From assembly GCF_905147365.1 (NCBI RefSeq), contig NC_056407.1, positions 16,103,980-16,167,979 of the forward strand: a DNA stretch of 64,000 nt. The letters are read 5' to 3'. This document shows positions 21,301 through 33,200 of the stretch, piece after piece (position 1 is the stretch's first letter; each line of letters begins with the position of its first letter). The position numbers and the translations under genes are program-made. The notes below the pieces were generated by a model. The model ran no database searches, had not been told where the DNA came from, and saw only the letters and a program-made list of their open reading frames with translations. The stretch is from Aricia agestis. Lineage: Eukaryota > Arthropoda > Insecta > Lepidoptera > Lycaenidae.

Positions 21301-23180
21301 CCACGTCAGTCTGACCCCGTGGTAAGTACCTGAAGGACTTGTGCTACGGGTACCAGACAACGGAAATATATTTAATACTCTTATACTTTACATATATTTA
21401 AGATTTTTATTATATGATACACATATTTAATACACATCCATGACCCAGGAACTTTTGAAAACTTTTTGTTCCGTCGGCGGGATTCGAACCTGCGACCCCC
21501 GGCTTGAGCTACCAACAGCCCACCAACTGAGCCAAGGAGGTCGTAATGAGGGGAAGGTGGATGTGTTTACAGCCCTCTCACTTACTGAACGAAGCATAGA
21601 AGCGGTAAAGCTACTATTCAATCAGAATTAGGCTACAACGCATCGTATTTCAGTTATTAGCCAAAAACGTTTTTTTTATTGTAGTAATGGTAGTTCTTGA
21701 GTTATAAAGCAATGTGTTTACAGAATCTCATGTTTGTTTAATATACTTCCAGAAATTGTTAAATTATGTACATTTAACACTTACAGAATAATTCTTCCTC
21801 GATCTTTTTCTTTGTGATCTAGTAGTTAATATTTCTTCTATGTCTACAGATTTCTTCCCGAGTAATTTCAGGACTGATGGATGGATCTGCGGCTGACTTT
21901 CACGCAATAAAGCTGCAACCTGCATTATGAGATATAATATGCTATACTAATAACTGCAAAATACACAAACAGGTTCACTTTGTGTTACTCAAAATGTAAA
22001 ATAACATTTAATACACATCTGGTATTATAGCTGTTATATTGTTTCATAAAGAACTTTAATGTTACCTGAGCCTTAGCCCGAGTCTGTGCAGAGATATCAT
22101 CCTCTATCTGGCTGCCAGTTAGCGACAGCTTGGGATCGGAGTAGTAACTGTTTACTAAATGGTAACGAATTTGATGTAGATACCTCCGCGCCTTTGCCAT
22201 TCTGTAACAGAATATGTGTAAATAATGTATGCAAACAAATTAATTTAAGCAACATTATAAAATGGTTTACTATACTTTATTCCTGTACTTTACAGAAAGT
22301 TCTTTTGGTATCTCTTTCAACAGTGCCATAGTTTTTTTTTTAAATTAGGTATTATAGGTACCCAGAGCAATGCTATTATAGGCCTACTTTGTTTCATTCA
22401 GGGTGATAAAATAGAACTTGGTGTTAGTAGACCAATTACAATAATAATAAAATGATATTATACTAATAATATTTTGGAAATTATTAAACATTTTTTTTTT
22501 TATATTTTGTCTCATTTAAAAAGCATTTAAAAGACTTTTTGATGTTACTGGCATGTAAGTATAACGTATTGTTGGGATCGAGCACGGGGAGGAGGGGAGC
22601 GTTGGGAGGGGCGCGGCGGGAACTTATCAGGAGCAAACCGAAAAAATAATAGTACTGGTCTGGCCATTCTTGCCCCCCTCAGAGTCTACGCCCTGTGCCT
22701 AGGCACCGGTGGCACCGCCCTATTTACGGCACTGTCTTTCAATAGTTTATTGATAATAAATATCATTAAGTGTTTATAAATAACATTTTATGTGAAGTAT
22801 TGTTTTTGGGTTTGGCTACAGCTTATTTGGCTATACATTATATATGTACTTTGAAACCGGGGCGAAATCAGAGAATACAGCAAGATCTAAGTAAACATAA
22901 TATGAGTATGTAACATACAAATACTTACTCAACATGTTTTAATGTTAACTACAAGACATACTTACCAGACAAGTTGTTTGTAACATTTACAGACTAACCT
23001 TTGATCTATTAACATTACTTCACTTTCTCTAACATGTAATTCGTTTGTAAACTCCTTTCTGATAATAGCTTTAATTTTTTCCTCAGTTTCTTGCTGACTT
23101 CTTTTCTCCTCTTTAATGCACACTGGATTTTCGGGGTAGTCGGGATCATGATATTCATTATTAGTTTCCTTATTGTTCAT
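15357..23180 (-). CDS. YEATS2: YEATS domain-containing protein 2 (ATAC complex chromatin reader)
   Basis: Ten coding exons in transcript order: 23180-22999, 22201-22066, 21919-21785, 20035-19819, 19377-19212, 18612-18464, 18372-17357, 16958-16513, 16182-16072, 15495-15357. Phases match throughout; 2697 nt gives 898 residues. The N-terminus (HDPDYPENP, then VMLIDQR..MAKARRYLHQIR) matches animal YEATS2. The YEATS domain spans about residues 220-345 (GNTSKYAP, STHKWLLYVRG, LHPSYAP, RRGWGEFPARVELHF, LDRNYTGLQTLGAETIVDV). It keeps the Tyr (HPSYAP) and Trp (GWGEF) of the acyl-lysine aromatic cage. The middle is acidic and Pro-rich with SUMO-like VKSE and IKLE motifs. The last three exons look like a histone fold (inference), the known partner surface for NC2-beta. 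Start ATG 23180 is chosen by homology; an in-frame ATG exists at 23246. Family role: binds acylated histone H3 in the ATAC acetyltransferase. Confidence 0.93.
15680..15928. mobile_element. short inverted-repeat element in YEATS2 last intron
   Basis: TACGAATAATAAAAACTAAG near 15684 is repeated inverted as CTTAGTTTTTATTATTCGTA ending at about 15923, and both arms extend through ACTCC. This looks like a MITE of about 250 bp. Confidence 0.6.
15943..16002. repeat. perfect 29-bp-arm palindrome
   Basis: Arms 15943-15971 and 15974-16002 are exact complements around a 2-base centre; the arm core is CAAAATTTGCCATTACATG. It lies 70 bp downstream (in transcript sense) of the YEATS2 exon ending at 16072. 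Confidence 0.9.
16204..16364. mobile_element. 161-bp MITE, TTA target duplication, in a YEATS2 intron
   Basis: The termini are TGGCGGCTGTACACAGTCGT and the complement of TAGCGGCTGTACACACTCGA, flanked by TTA (16201-16203 and 16365-16367). The left half recurs at 52224 in TEX9. The TTA duplication fits PIF/Harbinger. It lies 19 bp upstream of the acceptor of YEATS2 exon 9 (16182). Confidence 0.8.
17742..17867 (-). repeat. in-frame 63-bp tandem duplication within YEATS2 exon 7
   Basis: Two adjacent 63-bp units encode two 21-residue copies of QEIVIDSKEGP-x-T-x-KIGPVE-type sequence. Units differ at a few bases. The repeat lies in the linker between the YEATS domain and the C-terminal region. Confidence 0.9.
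18243..18292. repeat. perfect 23-bp-arm hairpin inside YEATS2 coding exon 7
   Basis: Arms 18243-18265 and 18270-18292 are exact complements with a 4-base loop (CTGC), very GC-rich (GCCCGCCCCCGACCGAGT). It encodes APAPDRVQTRSGAGA in the protein, in frame with the rest of the exon. Confidence 0.9.
18706..18850. repeat. inverted repeat in YEATS2 intron
   Basis: CGTAAACGCCAACAAAATGTAT near 18738 pairs with ATACATTTTGTTGACGTTTACG ending near 18828. It resembles a small degraded MITE. Confidence 0.5.
18884..19064. mobile_element. 181-bp MITE with TTAA borders (piggyBac-like)
   Basis: The ends GCCCGGCCG and CGGCCGGGC are flanked by TTAA on both sides (18880-18883 and 19065-19068). The inner arms share CTGATACGAAACAG-like and CTGTTTCTGATCAG sequence. 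TTAA duplication is the signature of piggyBac-type elements; class is inferred from this alone. Confidence 0.6.
19414..19648. mobile_element. 235-bp MITE, TAA target duplication, in YEATS2 intron
   Basis: The ends are GGTTGGGTTGCACCAG and CTGGTGCAACCCAGTC, with TAA on both sides (19411-19413 and 19649-19651). The arms are rich in GTTAAAGTTAAAGTT. It belongs with 13745..13914 and lies 37 bp upstream of the exon 5 acceptor. Confidence 0.75.
20092..20330 (-). repeat. dispersed AGGGTTCCGTA repeat, fragment
   Basis: It begins TTAGGGTTCCGTAGCCAAATGG and continues with a TCTG-rich stretch, in the orientation opposite to 36523..36968. The head with GTGCGAGTCGGACTCG is missing. It lies 51 bp from YEATS2 exon 4. 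The sequence to 20900 beyond it is AT-rich intron with no recognised content. Confidence 0.55.
20963..21170. mobile_element. 208-bp MITE, TTA target duplication
   Basis: The ends AGGAGTGAGCACACTGAGAC and GTCTCAGTGTGCTCACTCCT are exact complements, flanked by TTA (20960-20962 and 21171-21173). The long inner arms share GCAAAAATCCGCCTCCATAC. PIF/Harbinger-like by its duplication. Confidence 0.85.
21285..21545 (-). mobile_element. tRNA-derived SINE, copy 1
   Basis: On the minus strand it starts with a tRNA-like head containing box A-like TGGCTCAGTTGG and box B GGTTCGAATCC. A body then ends in TGACGTGGTGTGAAGCGTCC and an AT-rich tail. 41505..41775 is a close relative and 31000..31100 a fragment. 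It is in a YEATS2 intron. The tRNA-like part lacks a paired acceptor stem, so it is not a tRNA gene. Confidence 0.8.
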
Positions 23181-23560
23181 AACAGAACGAAGGAATAAAT
23201 ACAAAATAGTCTTGTTTCCTACACAAAAATTCGTTAGTGTAGTCACGATATAAAAACGATGCCGGGTTAGCCTAGAAATTTACTCTAATCACCTTTTACT
23301 CACAGCCCGAATTATAAACGTTTTTATTATTTAATGAAATTTCTTCAATTTTTAAGCTTAAAAATAAAACATGCGTAAACGGATGAAATTAACCCTTCTG
23401 GCGCGTCTGTCCGGTGAACGGATAACACAGATTACTAGTATATATTGACGGATAACGAAAATTTCGCTCAAGCGCGTTTGTCCCAAGTTTGTCCGGTAAC
23501 CGGATAAATCCACAGAGCAGATTATTTCTACGTTTAGTTTGATGTTTGGAGTGAAACCTA

Positions 23561-23723
23561 AAAGGGCCCATTCACAGCAGGACTGCACGGCAGTCCTCAG
23601 TGAATGGGCCTCACTGATTGGTTCACACTCGGTGTTTCCAGCCGGCAACACTGAGTGTGAACCAATCAGTGAGGCCCATTCACTGCAGGACTGCCGTGCA
23701 GTCCTGCTGTGAATGGGCCCTTT
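23561..23723. mobile_element. 163-bp near-perfect foldback MITE
   Basis: It opens AAAGGGCCCATTCACAGCAG and closes with the exact complement, with TA on both sides. Arms run almost the full length, through CAGTGAATGGGCC and TGAACCAATCAGTGAGG. The TA border suggests Tc1/mariner-type; a degraded relative lies near 26912. Confidence 0.8.
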
Positions 23724-23904
23724 TATATAACAAAACAAAAGTTTTGAAAATCGGTTCACAAACGGCGGAGTAGTGGTCGAATTTACAAAAATAAAAAAAA
23801 ACTAAAAAAATATATCCACAGTCGAATATATAACCTCCAAGTTTTTTGAAAGTCGGTTAAAAAATAATTAAATTCGATTTAGCAGTTTTGATTTATATTC
23901 ATTA

Positions 23905-24500
23905 CTAGCTGTTGCCCGCGACTTCGTCCGCGTGGACTTCAGTTTATAGCGCGCGATGTCAACAAAATTGGTGTCAAAAGCTTTTTTTATATATAAAAAC
24001 CCTGGTATCCCTTAAATGAAAACAGCTGTGCAGTGTGCACATATATATATTTTTTTAATTAAACTATATTTTATGCCAAATTTTAAAGCTTAATTAGCCC
24101 CCAATAACACAACTTTACCCATAAACTATTTATCATTGATAGGTTAAAGTTACGTCACTGCATAGATATAACGTAGAACAGAAATAACAATCGAAAAAAA
24201 TCGAAACTTAAATGTTCCATGATACCACCTCTTATAGAAAGACTTTTGAGCAAGCGTCAGCGCGATGTAGGAGACGCACGGCGCCATCTATTATGAATTT
24301 TTGGAACTAACTTAATTTGAACAAATTTACGCATTTTCACCCCCTTACAACCCTTTTTCCAGTAAAAAAAGTAGCCTATGTCCTTTCTCAGGCTTTAGAC
24401 TATCTGTATACAAAATTGCATTACAATCAGTTCGGTAGTTTTGGCGTGAAAGCGAGACAGACAGACAGACAGACAGAGATACTTTCGCATTTATAATATT
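23905..24500 (-). mobile_element. Lep1-type Helitron with broken 5' end
   Basis: The inverted 3' end CTAGCTGTTGCCCGCGACTT is intact. At the other side the copy stops at TTATAATATT and runs into a perfect palindrome instead of the expected AGTATAGA. It lies between YEATS2 and BTBD10. Confidence 0.8.
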
Positions 24501-24581
24501 TGTGGCGGTGCCGAATGCGGGCCACGGGTAGTAATCTATACTAGATTACTACCCGTGGCCCGCATTCGGCACCGCCACAAA
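24499..24581. repeat. perfect 40-bp-arm palindrome at a Helitron breakpoint
   Basis: Arms 24499-24538 and 24542-24581 are exact complements around a 3-base loop. The arm sequence (GCGGGCCACGGGTAGTAAT) is also next to the Helitron at 10559..11150, where it is not palindromic. Confidence 0.9.
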
Positions 24582-24814
24582 AGCTACGTCGCACAAAATT
24601 TTTAAATATGGTTCGACAAGGTTTTATATGAACGTGGCGAGAAAAGGAACTAAACGTTTCTCTCATAATGCTATACTTAATCTATGATGCTATCATACAA
24701 AAACGTTGCAAAAACGTCATTTTTGACATGTGTTTGACAGTTCTCCTTTACCAGCAGCGCTCCCGTCAATGTCACCCACGTTCATTTAAAGCCTTGTCGA
24801 GCTGTATGTAATAT

Positions 24815-26920
24815 TATCTTCGAAAATATTCATTTAAATCATATGCTGTAAAGGGCTATATAGATGTATATTAAGGATGTATATAACATTTATAAATTCA
24901 AAGATTCTGACCTAAATTCGAAATATATAGTAGAAGTAAACCTACTGCATCGATTGATACCACAAAATCAACACCTTACCGTTATGTTAAATAATAACCT
25001 AAGTTATGTGAAATAATTCATTTTAAAATTTCCATTTATCATACTACGTAATGTTTGCCGGAAGTGTTACATTTTTTTATTATTCATCAGAATGAGGGAT
25101 TTTCCTATTTTTTTAATTTGATTGTCAAACAGTTTCCATTTTAGTAACTAGATGGCGTATGGGTAGACAACTACCGGTAATACCATCAATAATTGCTACA
25201 AAACTGGGCAAAATAATGTAAAACTTGATACATTTCAATTTGAAAAAGACGCAATAATATTACAATGAATAGGATAATAAAGCTGTTATTATAACGATGT
25301 TTTAGCTAAAATTCATGGAAGAAATAACCCTATTTACCGATATTCACACCAAATGTCACAGGAATTATAGATTTTGGTTTTGACAACATCTTACCTGTAC
25401 TTGTGCAAGATAACGGATATTCAATGGCTAATATTTTACCAATAATGAATATCAAAATCCCAAATAACACAATTTGGGAAAAAATAATAAAAACCACACC
25501 AACAATAAAAAGTAGAAGAAGTTTGAAAGTGACATGCCCGCCAAAACTCTTTCAGTTGTCAAGTTTCAGTTTGACAAGTTTTTATTATGTCAGCGTGTTC
25601 CTAAACTATTACCAGTGTACTGGTCTAATCGCTTAGGCCAATGATCGCTTAGGTTTAAGATATTTTGATTTATGTCACACTTGACAGTACACTGATATTT
25701 TTTAAGAAACACAACCCATATGTAGTCAGTGATGCCAACCTGCAGATAATTTCAGATCGGCGAGGAACCAATAGAAAATCTAGAAGTGTCTATCCTTACG
25801 CCATCTAGTTAAGACTGTTAAAATTAAAATTAAAAAATATAAATGAAAATCCCTCATTGGGAACTTTGTATCAAAGATAAACGCCTAAAAAACTGCTTAT
25901 GAATTTCTTTGTACGATTTGCGATTTTTTAAGCCCAAAAAAAAGTGGGTTCACCGGTAATTCTGAGGAAATATTTAAAATTGAAATTGATGAAAAGTTTC
26001 CTTCGAAGGGCGCGACAAAGTTTTAAACGGACGTAAGCGGGGCGCTGCTGGTAAAGAAGAGCTGTCAAAAATGTCGTTTTTGTATGATGGCAGCGTTAGT
26101 TCCTTTTTTCGCCACCTTCATTTAAAGTTTTGTCTTGCCGAGCTCTAGGCCGCCATTCGCGGTATTCAAATTGCATCATTTTTTTCAATAATAATTAAAT
26201 ATCGAATAGTTCTTTAAAAATCTATTATAAAAAATCATTATAATTAATAATAAGTGTCTGGGTGTCCAATTTTTTACATACAGTATTTAGTACTTTCATA
26301 AATTAATTGGATGTAGTACGGAATTTGACCTTATATATATCCTTAAATCAATAATGTATTTTAATTAATTATTAGATTAGAGAGATACATTAGACTGGAA
26401 TCTAATTTGTGTAAATTTAAAAGAATGTTGAGGGAGTTTTTGTTGGGGACGCTTTAGTTTTGCATAAGTACCTAATTAACTCATATATATGTAGCAGAAA
26501 ATATTTTATTAACATTATAATATAAGTAAGTAATATAAGTAATAAGTATTTAGATATTTAAACATTAAAGAGACTGTAACTTGCAGTCAAACTGCGTAAG
26601 CAGTTTTGCAGGAAGTGTATAACTGTTATGTATCTTATAAGAGAAAAGAAATAAATAAATAAAGAAATAAAATAAATAAAAAAAAATTGTTTAATTGAAT
26701 AAGGATTCATGCCTTATTAGTTAAAATCGCTTCGAAAATTACCCATTATTTGTCGTTAAAAGTATTTATGACAAAAAACTGTTATTGTGGGATATCCGAG
26801 ATAGACATATTATACTTACCATCGCGGAGTTTTCTGTAGACCTTTTAATATGTACAATATTTGGTACATTATTTATATTTAGATAAATCTCGTAGGGTTC
26901 ACTTTAAATCCATTTCGCAG
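24815..26920 (-). repeat. 2.1-kb dispersed repeat containing an inner MITE
   Basis: Both ends match, inverted, the 318-bp segment at 10241..10558. The middle holds a TIR element at about 25085-25865 (arms AATGAGGGATTTTC and TAACTAGATGGCGTA) and a short AAATAAATAAAT run near 26645. I see no protein similarity in it. Confidence 0.6.
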
Positions 26921-27216
26921 TCCTGCACGGTGGACTGCAATGTAGGATAGTGAATGGGCCACTTTAAACTCGTCGATGTTGTCTATGGTAAAAACGCTCC
27001 CTTTGCCTGTCCCGACCAGGACAAATAAAAAAAAAATGTCTATGGTAAATATCAATTGTCATTTGTCAACAACAAAGGATGTGAGAGATCGTTGATTTTG
27101 CAGTTACTTTCTAGTACTTTCGTAGTGAAATATTAGGATCATTAGTGAGATAATCAACAAAAATTTGATCGCAGCGTGAAGAGCGTTATGCGATCGCTCA
27201 TCGTAAGCCGACGCTG

Positions 27217-30200
27217 ATGTCTGAATCACAAACCAAGGGCCAGGAGGCCATGTTAGATCGAATGTTTTTCTATCCGGACAGCAGTAGCGACACCGAAGAA
27301 TACAGAACGGCCGAGGAGGAGCGCCGTAAACGCCTATCGAAACGTAACGGACCAAACATAAGACGGATTCCGACGGCTATGCCGCCTAAAAACCTGTCGT
27401 CCAACGGGCCCATGCCCTCCACATCGACCCAGGATCCCCCGAAGAACGGGCAGAAGAACCAGGTGTGCGAGGACCGGATAACGCTGGTGGTGGACAACAC
27501 GCGGTTCGTGGTGGACCCCGCGCACTTCACCGCCCACCCTAATACCATGCTCGGCAGGATGTTCAGTTCCGGTGAGTTCTTTGTTTGACCACATTTGCAC
27601 GAAAATCGATGCGTGAAAATGCATGAAATCGCATGAAATCAGTCAGAAATTATCTTAACTATAGCCCCTTAATGGATCTAGGTCGACTTATGAGGTAACC
27701 CTGTATACTAGCCACCCCGGCGTCGCACAGGTATAAAATATATAGCTACTGAAAAAATGGTTAAAATTGATAGCCTTGATCACGTTAAGGATGCCAATGA
27801 TCCTTCACATGGTCTACTTCTTATCTGTGCCAAATAACATCAAAAATGCTCCAGTGCTCAATTATTGTCGGGCTAAAAATAAAGTAACACTGAAAGAATC
27901 ATCCAAATCCGTTGCGTAGTTTTAAAGATTAAAGGGAACAAAGGGACACGAGGGAAAAAAGGCAACTTTGTTTTATAATATTTAGGTAAATAGAAGGTAC
28001 GTAAATATTTAATTCTTTGGTTATCTCAAAACAAAAGCCATTTTTTATGTACATGGTTAACTTTAAATACAAATAAAGTTAAGACTTTTCTTGTTAATAC
28101 ATAATAATATGCGTAATTTAAAGTCATACCGTACTCAATTTTCAAATATAATTTTACTAAAAAACAGTAAAAAATGCAAAACAATCTTAAAAAAGTTGAT
28201 ATTTCACAGCGGATATAATATGATCGCTACTTTTGACGTTAAAGTAATTTTACTCATCTGTCAAACGGAGCTCATGGTATGCTAAGAGCGTACCATGGGA
28301 CATGACGTCACAAAACGTCTTGACAGAACAATCATAAAGTAATCTTACTTTTAAGAGGTGATGGTACGTAATCATAAAGTAAGATTAAAATAATACTGCT
28401 CTAAGAGGTTGTAGTAGGCCCCCAGGTCACGTTATAACTTTTCTGTACTTAGCTTAGCACTCATTCTCTATCTCCTTTATATTTTTTCTTTGAGGCTTTG
28501 TTAGTTCTAAAGGTGAACAATGTAACGTAAATACTTCTAAGCTCTGGGTCGATTATTATATTCATATACTAGCCGTTTCCCGCGACTTCGTCCGCGTCAA
28601 CATAGTATAATAACAAAGATGGATAGTCCGCTAACAAATATGAAAAAAGTAAAATATAACCTCCTCCTTTTTGGAAGTAAATAAATAAATAAATAAATAA
28701 AATATATTTTTATTCAAAATGGGTATCATGATACACTTATTAAAAGTCGAACGAAGAAACTACATTGCCTACCACCAGTTCGGGAACTACCCCGCCGAGA
28801 AGAACCGGCATAAGAAACTCGCACGGGGCCATCTTTTACAAAAAAAATGGAAAATTACAATGTTATGGCTTACAGCTATGTAACAAAATTAAAAGAAAGG
28901 TAACCTGCATGGAGCCACCCTATTCCCAAGGTTTGCTGTCCTCGAAGAAATCATTGACTTTATAATACGCTTTAGCACACAAACGTTCTTTAACTGCTTT
29001 TTTAAATTTGTTTAAAGGTAGATTTTGAACATTTTCTGGGATTTTATTGTATAGGCGTATACATTGGCCTTTAAAGGATTTGCTTATTTTGGCTAGTCTG
29101 AACATTGGTATTGCTAACTTGTTCTTATTTCTAGTATTTACATTATGATTATCACTTTTCTTTTTGAAAATATTTATGTTCTTTCTAACATATAAGAGAT
29201 TTTCAAAAATGTATTGAGATGTGACGGTCAGAATTCTTATTTCTTTAAACTTTTCTCTTAGAGATTCCAAAGACGACATCTTATAAATAGAACGAATAGC
29301 TCGCTTCTGCAGCACAAATATTGTATTGATGTCCGCCGCGTTTCCCCACAAGAGGATGCCGTAAGACATTATGCTATGAAAGTAGCTAAAGTAAACTAAT
29401 CGCGCGGTCTCTACATCAGTGATTTCACGAATTTTTTTAACAGCATATGCTGCACATTAAAAATTAGTGAAGTGTCATCAGCAAAAAGTACTATCTCATG
29501 CTTATCTTTATATCTTTATATTTAGTCGGTTAAAAAGTAGCCTAAGTTACACCTTACTACATCAGCTATCTACCAAAAAAAGTCCCGGCAAAATAGCTCC
29601 AGCCGTTTCAGAGATTTGCCGGAACAAACAGACAGACAGACATACAGACAAAATTTTTAAAAAATGTTGTTTTGGTGTATGTACCCTATATACATTCATA
29701 TGCATCTAGTAAAAAACGGTTCTTTCAATATTACAAACAGACACTCCAATTTTATTTATATGTATAGATAATTGACTCTTAAGCTTTAATACTTGAAGGT
29801 GGTCATTTTTAGCATAACCGTTGAACACATAGCAGCACTGATGTAAGCATCTCAACATTCCTCGCAGGAAAGGAGCACACCTACGTACGTCACCAGGCTG
29901 GATCTCGAGAACCGCAATAGCTAGATAGTTGCAATTTTCACAAATTATGTATTTCTGGTGTCGTTATAAAAGCTAATAGCCCAATTAAAATAAAATAAAT
30001 TATTAATAGGGGGCCTCATACAACAAACACTATATTTTCCCCTTTTTTGCTCTATATCCATAATGGTAACAGTAAGGTTTTTGAAAATTTCAGAAAATAC
30101 TCAACTGTATTTTAACTTTAATAATTAATAATAAAAATTAAATAAAAATATTATTTAAGGGGGCCTTCCATACAAATTTACGGTACGGAACCCTATGTAC

Positions 30201-33200
30201 GCCAGTCCGGCTCGCACTTGGCCGGTTTCATAATTTTTCCTTTCATTGTGATTAAAGACCTATCCGGGTACCAAATTTCAAGGTTCTAAGTCTGCTAGAA
30301 GTGCCTTACAATTTTGATGATCTGTCAGTCAGTGAGTGACAAAATGTAGTAACTTTGACCATCCGTAACAATTAAACTATTTATCGAAATTTCATGTAAT
30401 TTGGAGATTAAGCTAGTTTTAATACTTGCTACTAGTGACTGAAATTCTAAATCCCTAGCTTTGTTAACTTCGAAGATAAAGGGGGTGTGAAATAGCCGCG
30501 AACCGCTTCGAGAAAAGTATGGTACGGCCGTGCCTTTGCTTAGCTTAGCTGGGGCACTGCCGTGCCCCAGATAGAGAAGTGTACCGTAGATTTTGTTTTG
30601 TTATAAAAATATCGGAAAAGCACTGAATCGTCAAAACTGAGACTTTGCAGTAGTAGTTTCTCATTAGGTAGGTAGTTGATAAAATATTGTTTGAGCTAGA
30701 TTGCCCTTTGTCATCACGCGACGGCGTGTTACAGAGTGGCTACTGTTTCACAGACGATAAACCACTTGGAATAACCATGCCTTAGAGTTGCAATATCTAT
30801 ACTAATATTATAAATGCGAAAGTATCTCTGTCTGTCTGTCTGTCTGTCTGTCTCGCTTTCACGCCAAAACTACTGAACCGATTGCAATGAAATTTTGTAC
30901 ACAGTTATTCTAGAGTCTGAGAAAGGACATAGGCTACATTTTGATGTGGGAAAATATCTTATTTCCATGAAAATATCGATGAAAATTAATTCGCATTGCG
31001 CGTGGCCAGCGCTCATCCCGGGGGTCCTGGGTTCGAGTCCCGCAGGCGGAACAAAAAGTTTTCAATGTTCCTGGGTCTTGGATGTGTATTAAAATAATAT
31101 TTCAAAAATCTTAAATATATTTTATGTATAATATTATAAAAAATCCAGAAATATATCAATGCAATGAACATTTTAGTTCTAATACGATTCAACAGATGGC
31201 GTTTTATTTTTACTTCATTGTAACATAATAACTAATAAGTATGATTAGACTTATTAGTTATTATGTTTTTGTTTATAGTTTTTAATACGTTAGAATATTA
31301 TGTTTAATAATATTATCACTTGGTATAATAATAATCAATCTATCTTATCTTATAGAACTCCTACTGCATTTCTAAGGAGTTCGAGTGTACCGTGTTGGCC
31401 TATATTCCATCCAGAAAATATATCAATGCAATCAACATTTTAATTCTAATATATGAAAACAGATGGCGTTTTATTATTGTAACAGAACTAATCATACTTA
31501 CTTTATTATATATTATTGTTTTTATTCATAACTAGCTGTTGCCCGCGACTTCGTCTGCGTGGACTTTAGTTTATAGCGCGCGGTGTCAACAAAATTTGTG
31601 TCAAATTTAAAAACTTTTTAAAACACTTACCAGGGTTTTAAAAAGTTTTAAAACCCTGGTAAGTGTTTTAAAGGTACCCCTCTTAGGGCCGCGCTACACC
31701 GGAATGGCAGCGCTGAAAGTGCTCGCCTCACCGCTGCCATTCCGGTGTAGCGCGGCCCTTAATTAATCAAAATACCCAAAAACAGCTGTGCAGTGTGCAC
31801 ATAATCTATACTAATATTATAAATGCGAAAGTATCTCTGTCTGTCTGTTTGTCTGTCAGTCTCGCTTTCACGCCAAACGCTAAAACTACCGAACCGATTG
31901 TAATGAAATTTTGTATACTAAGTATAATACTAGTCTAAAGCCTGAGAAAGGACATAGGCTACTTTTTTACTGGAAAAAAGGGTTCTAAGGGTCGTAAATT
32001 TGTTCAAAAAATTCATAATAGATGGCGCCGTGCGTCTTCTACATCGCGCTGACGCTTGCTCAAAAGTTTTTCTATAAGAGGTGGTATCATCTTACATTTA
32101 AGTCTCGATTTTTTCGATTGTTATATCTATTCTACGGTATTAAATAAGTCAGTACTTTATCTGTGCAAGCAGTGACGTAACCTTAAGACCAAATTTCACC
32201 AACGACTGTTAAAGTTAATGCTCGAATTAGTATCACGTTAGCTGTTTCGTTTTTCATATGAATGAAAGAGAAGACAGGACATATTAACAAGCTGTTAACA
32301 CTAAAAGACGTTGGTGAAATTGGGGCTAAACCTATCAATGATAAATAGTTTTATGGGTAAAGTTCTGTAATTGGGGGGCTAAATAAGCTATAAATTTGGC
32401 ATAAAATATAAAGTTTAATATAAAAAATGAAGTACTTATTGTGTGCACACTACACAGCTGTGTTGATTTAATGGGTACCAGGGTTTTTTTTATAAAAGCT
32501 TTTGACACCAATTTTGTTGACATCGCGCACTATAAACTGAAGTCCACGCGGACGAAGTCGCGGGCAACAGCTAGTCTTAAATATTTATTTCCAATGATAA
32601 AACTTTGGCAGCTCATATCTTCGAAATATGACACTTTACGCGGTTTTGTCCAAGATTATTTTTTGTTTGTATTGATGTTAGCTATCCATTTTTCAAAGAA
32701 TTATTCGTGAACGCGATTTAAAAAAAAAAACAAAATGGCAGACAGTAGGTCGGCCAGGCTCCATACAAAAATCTTCATACCCCTTTGTAGAATTAAGTAT
32801 CTCCAGATGATATCTCAGTGGGAATATTGTTGAGGATATGCTGATGCAGTATTTTTGCATCTCTTCCATTTCCTCGTATAAACATATACAAATCTTAATA
32901 AGTCACTAAGCCAGACAGTTCATCTCCAGATGATATCTCAGTGGGAATATTGTTGAGGATATGCTGATGCAGTATTTTTGCATCTCTTCCATTTCCTCGT
33001 ATAAACATATACAAATCTTAATAAGTCATTAAGCCAGACAGTTCGATACCTAACCGCGCGAATGGGACAGACCTGCCATGGTTTAGAGATATTTCGTCAT
33101 ACAAAAAAATGTTCAACTTTTCAAGCCCTTTCATTTGGTATATGTCTCAAAGTGCTACATTAGTGGGTACGAAGTGCCCCTCCTTCTTTAGGTTTTATCA

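Larger units (their letters stand above)
31532..31800 (-). mobile_element. Lep1-type Helitron 3' half with palindrome and nested MITE
   Basis: It starts with CTAGCTGTTGCCCGCGACTT and breaks off at GTGTGCACATAAT, where another Lep1 copy begins head-on at 31805. It contains a hairpin at 31618..31671 and a MITE at 31686..31758. Confidence 0.75.

Noticed and set aside
21470..21545. tRNA gene on the minus strand (box A and box B visible)
   Set aside because: No paired acceptor stem; the head is joined to a SINE body shared with 41505..41775, so it is a tRNA-derived retroposon.
23180..27217. shared bidirectional promoter for YEATS2 and BTBD10
   Set aside because: Starts are 4 kb apart with transposons between; divergent orientation alone is not evidence of a shared promoter.
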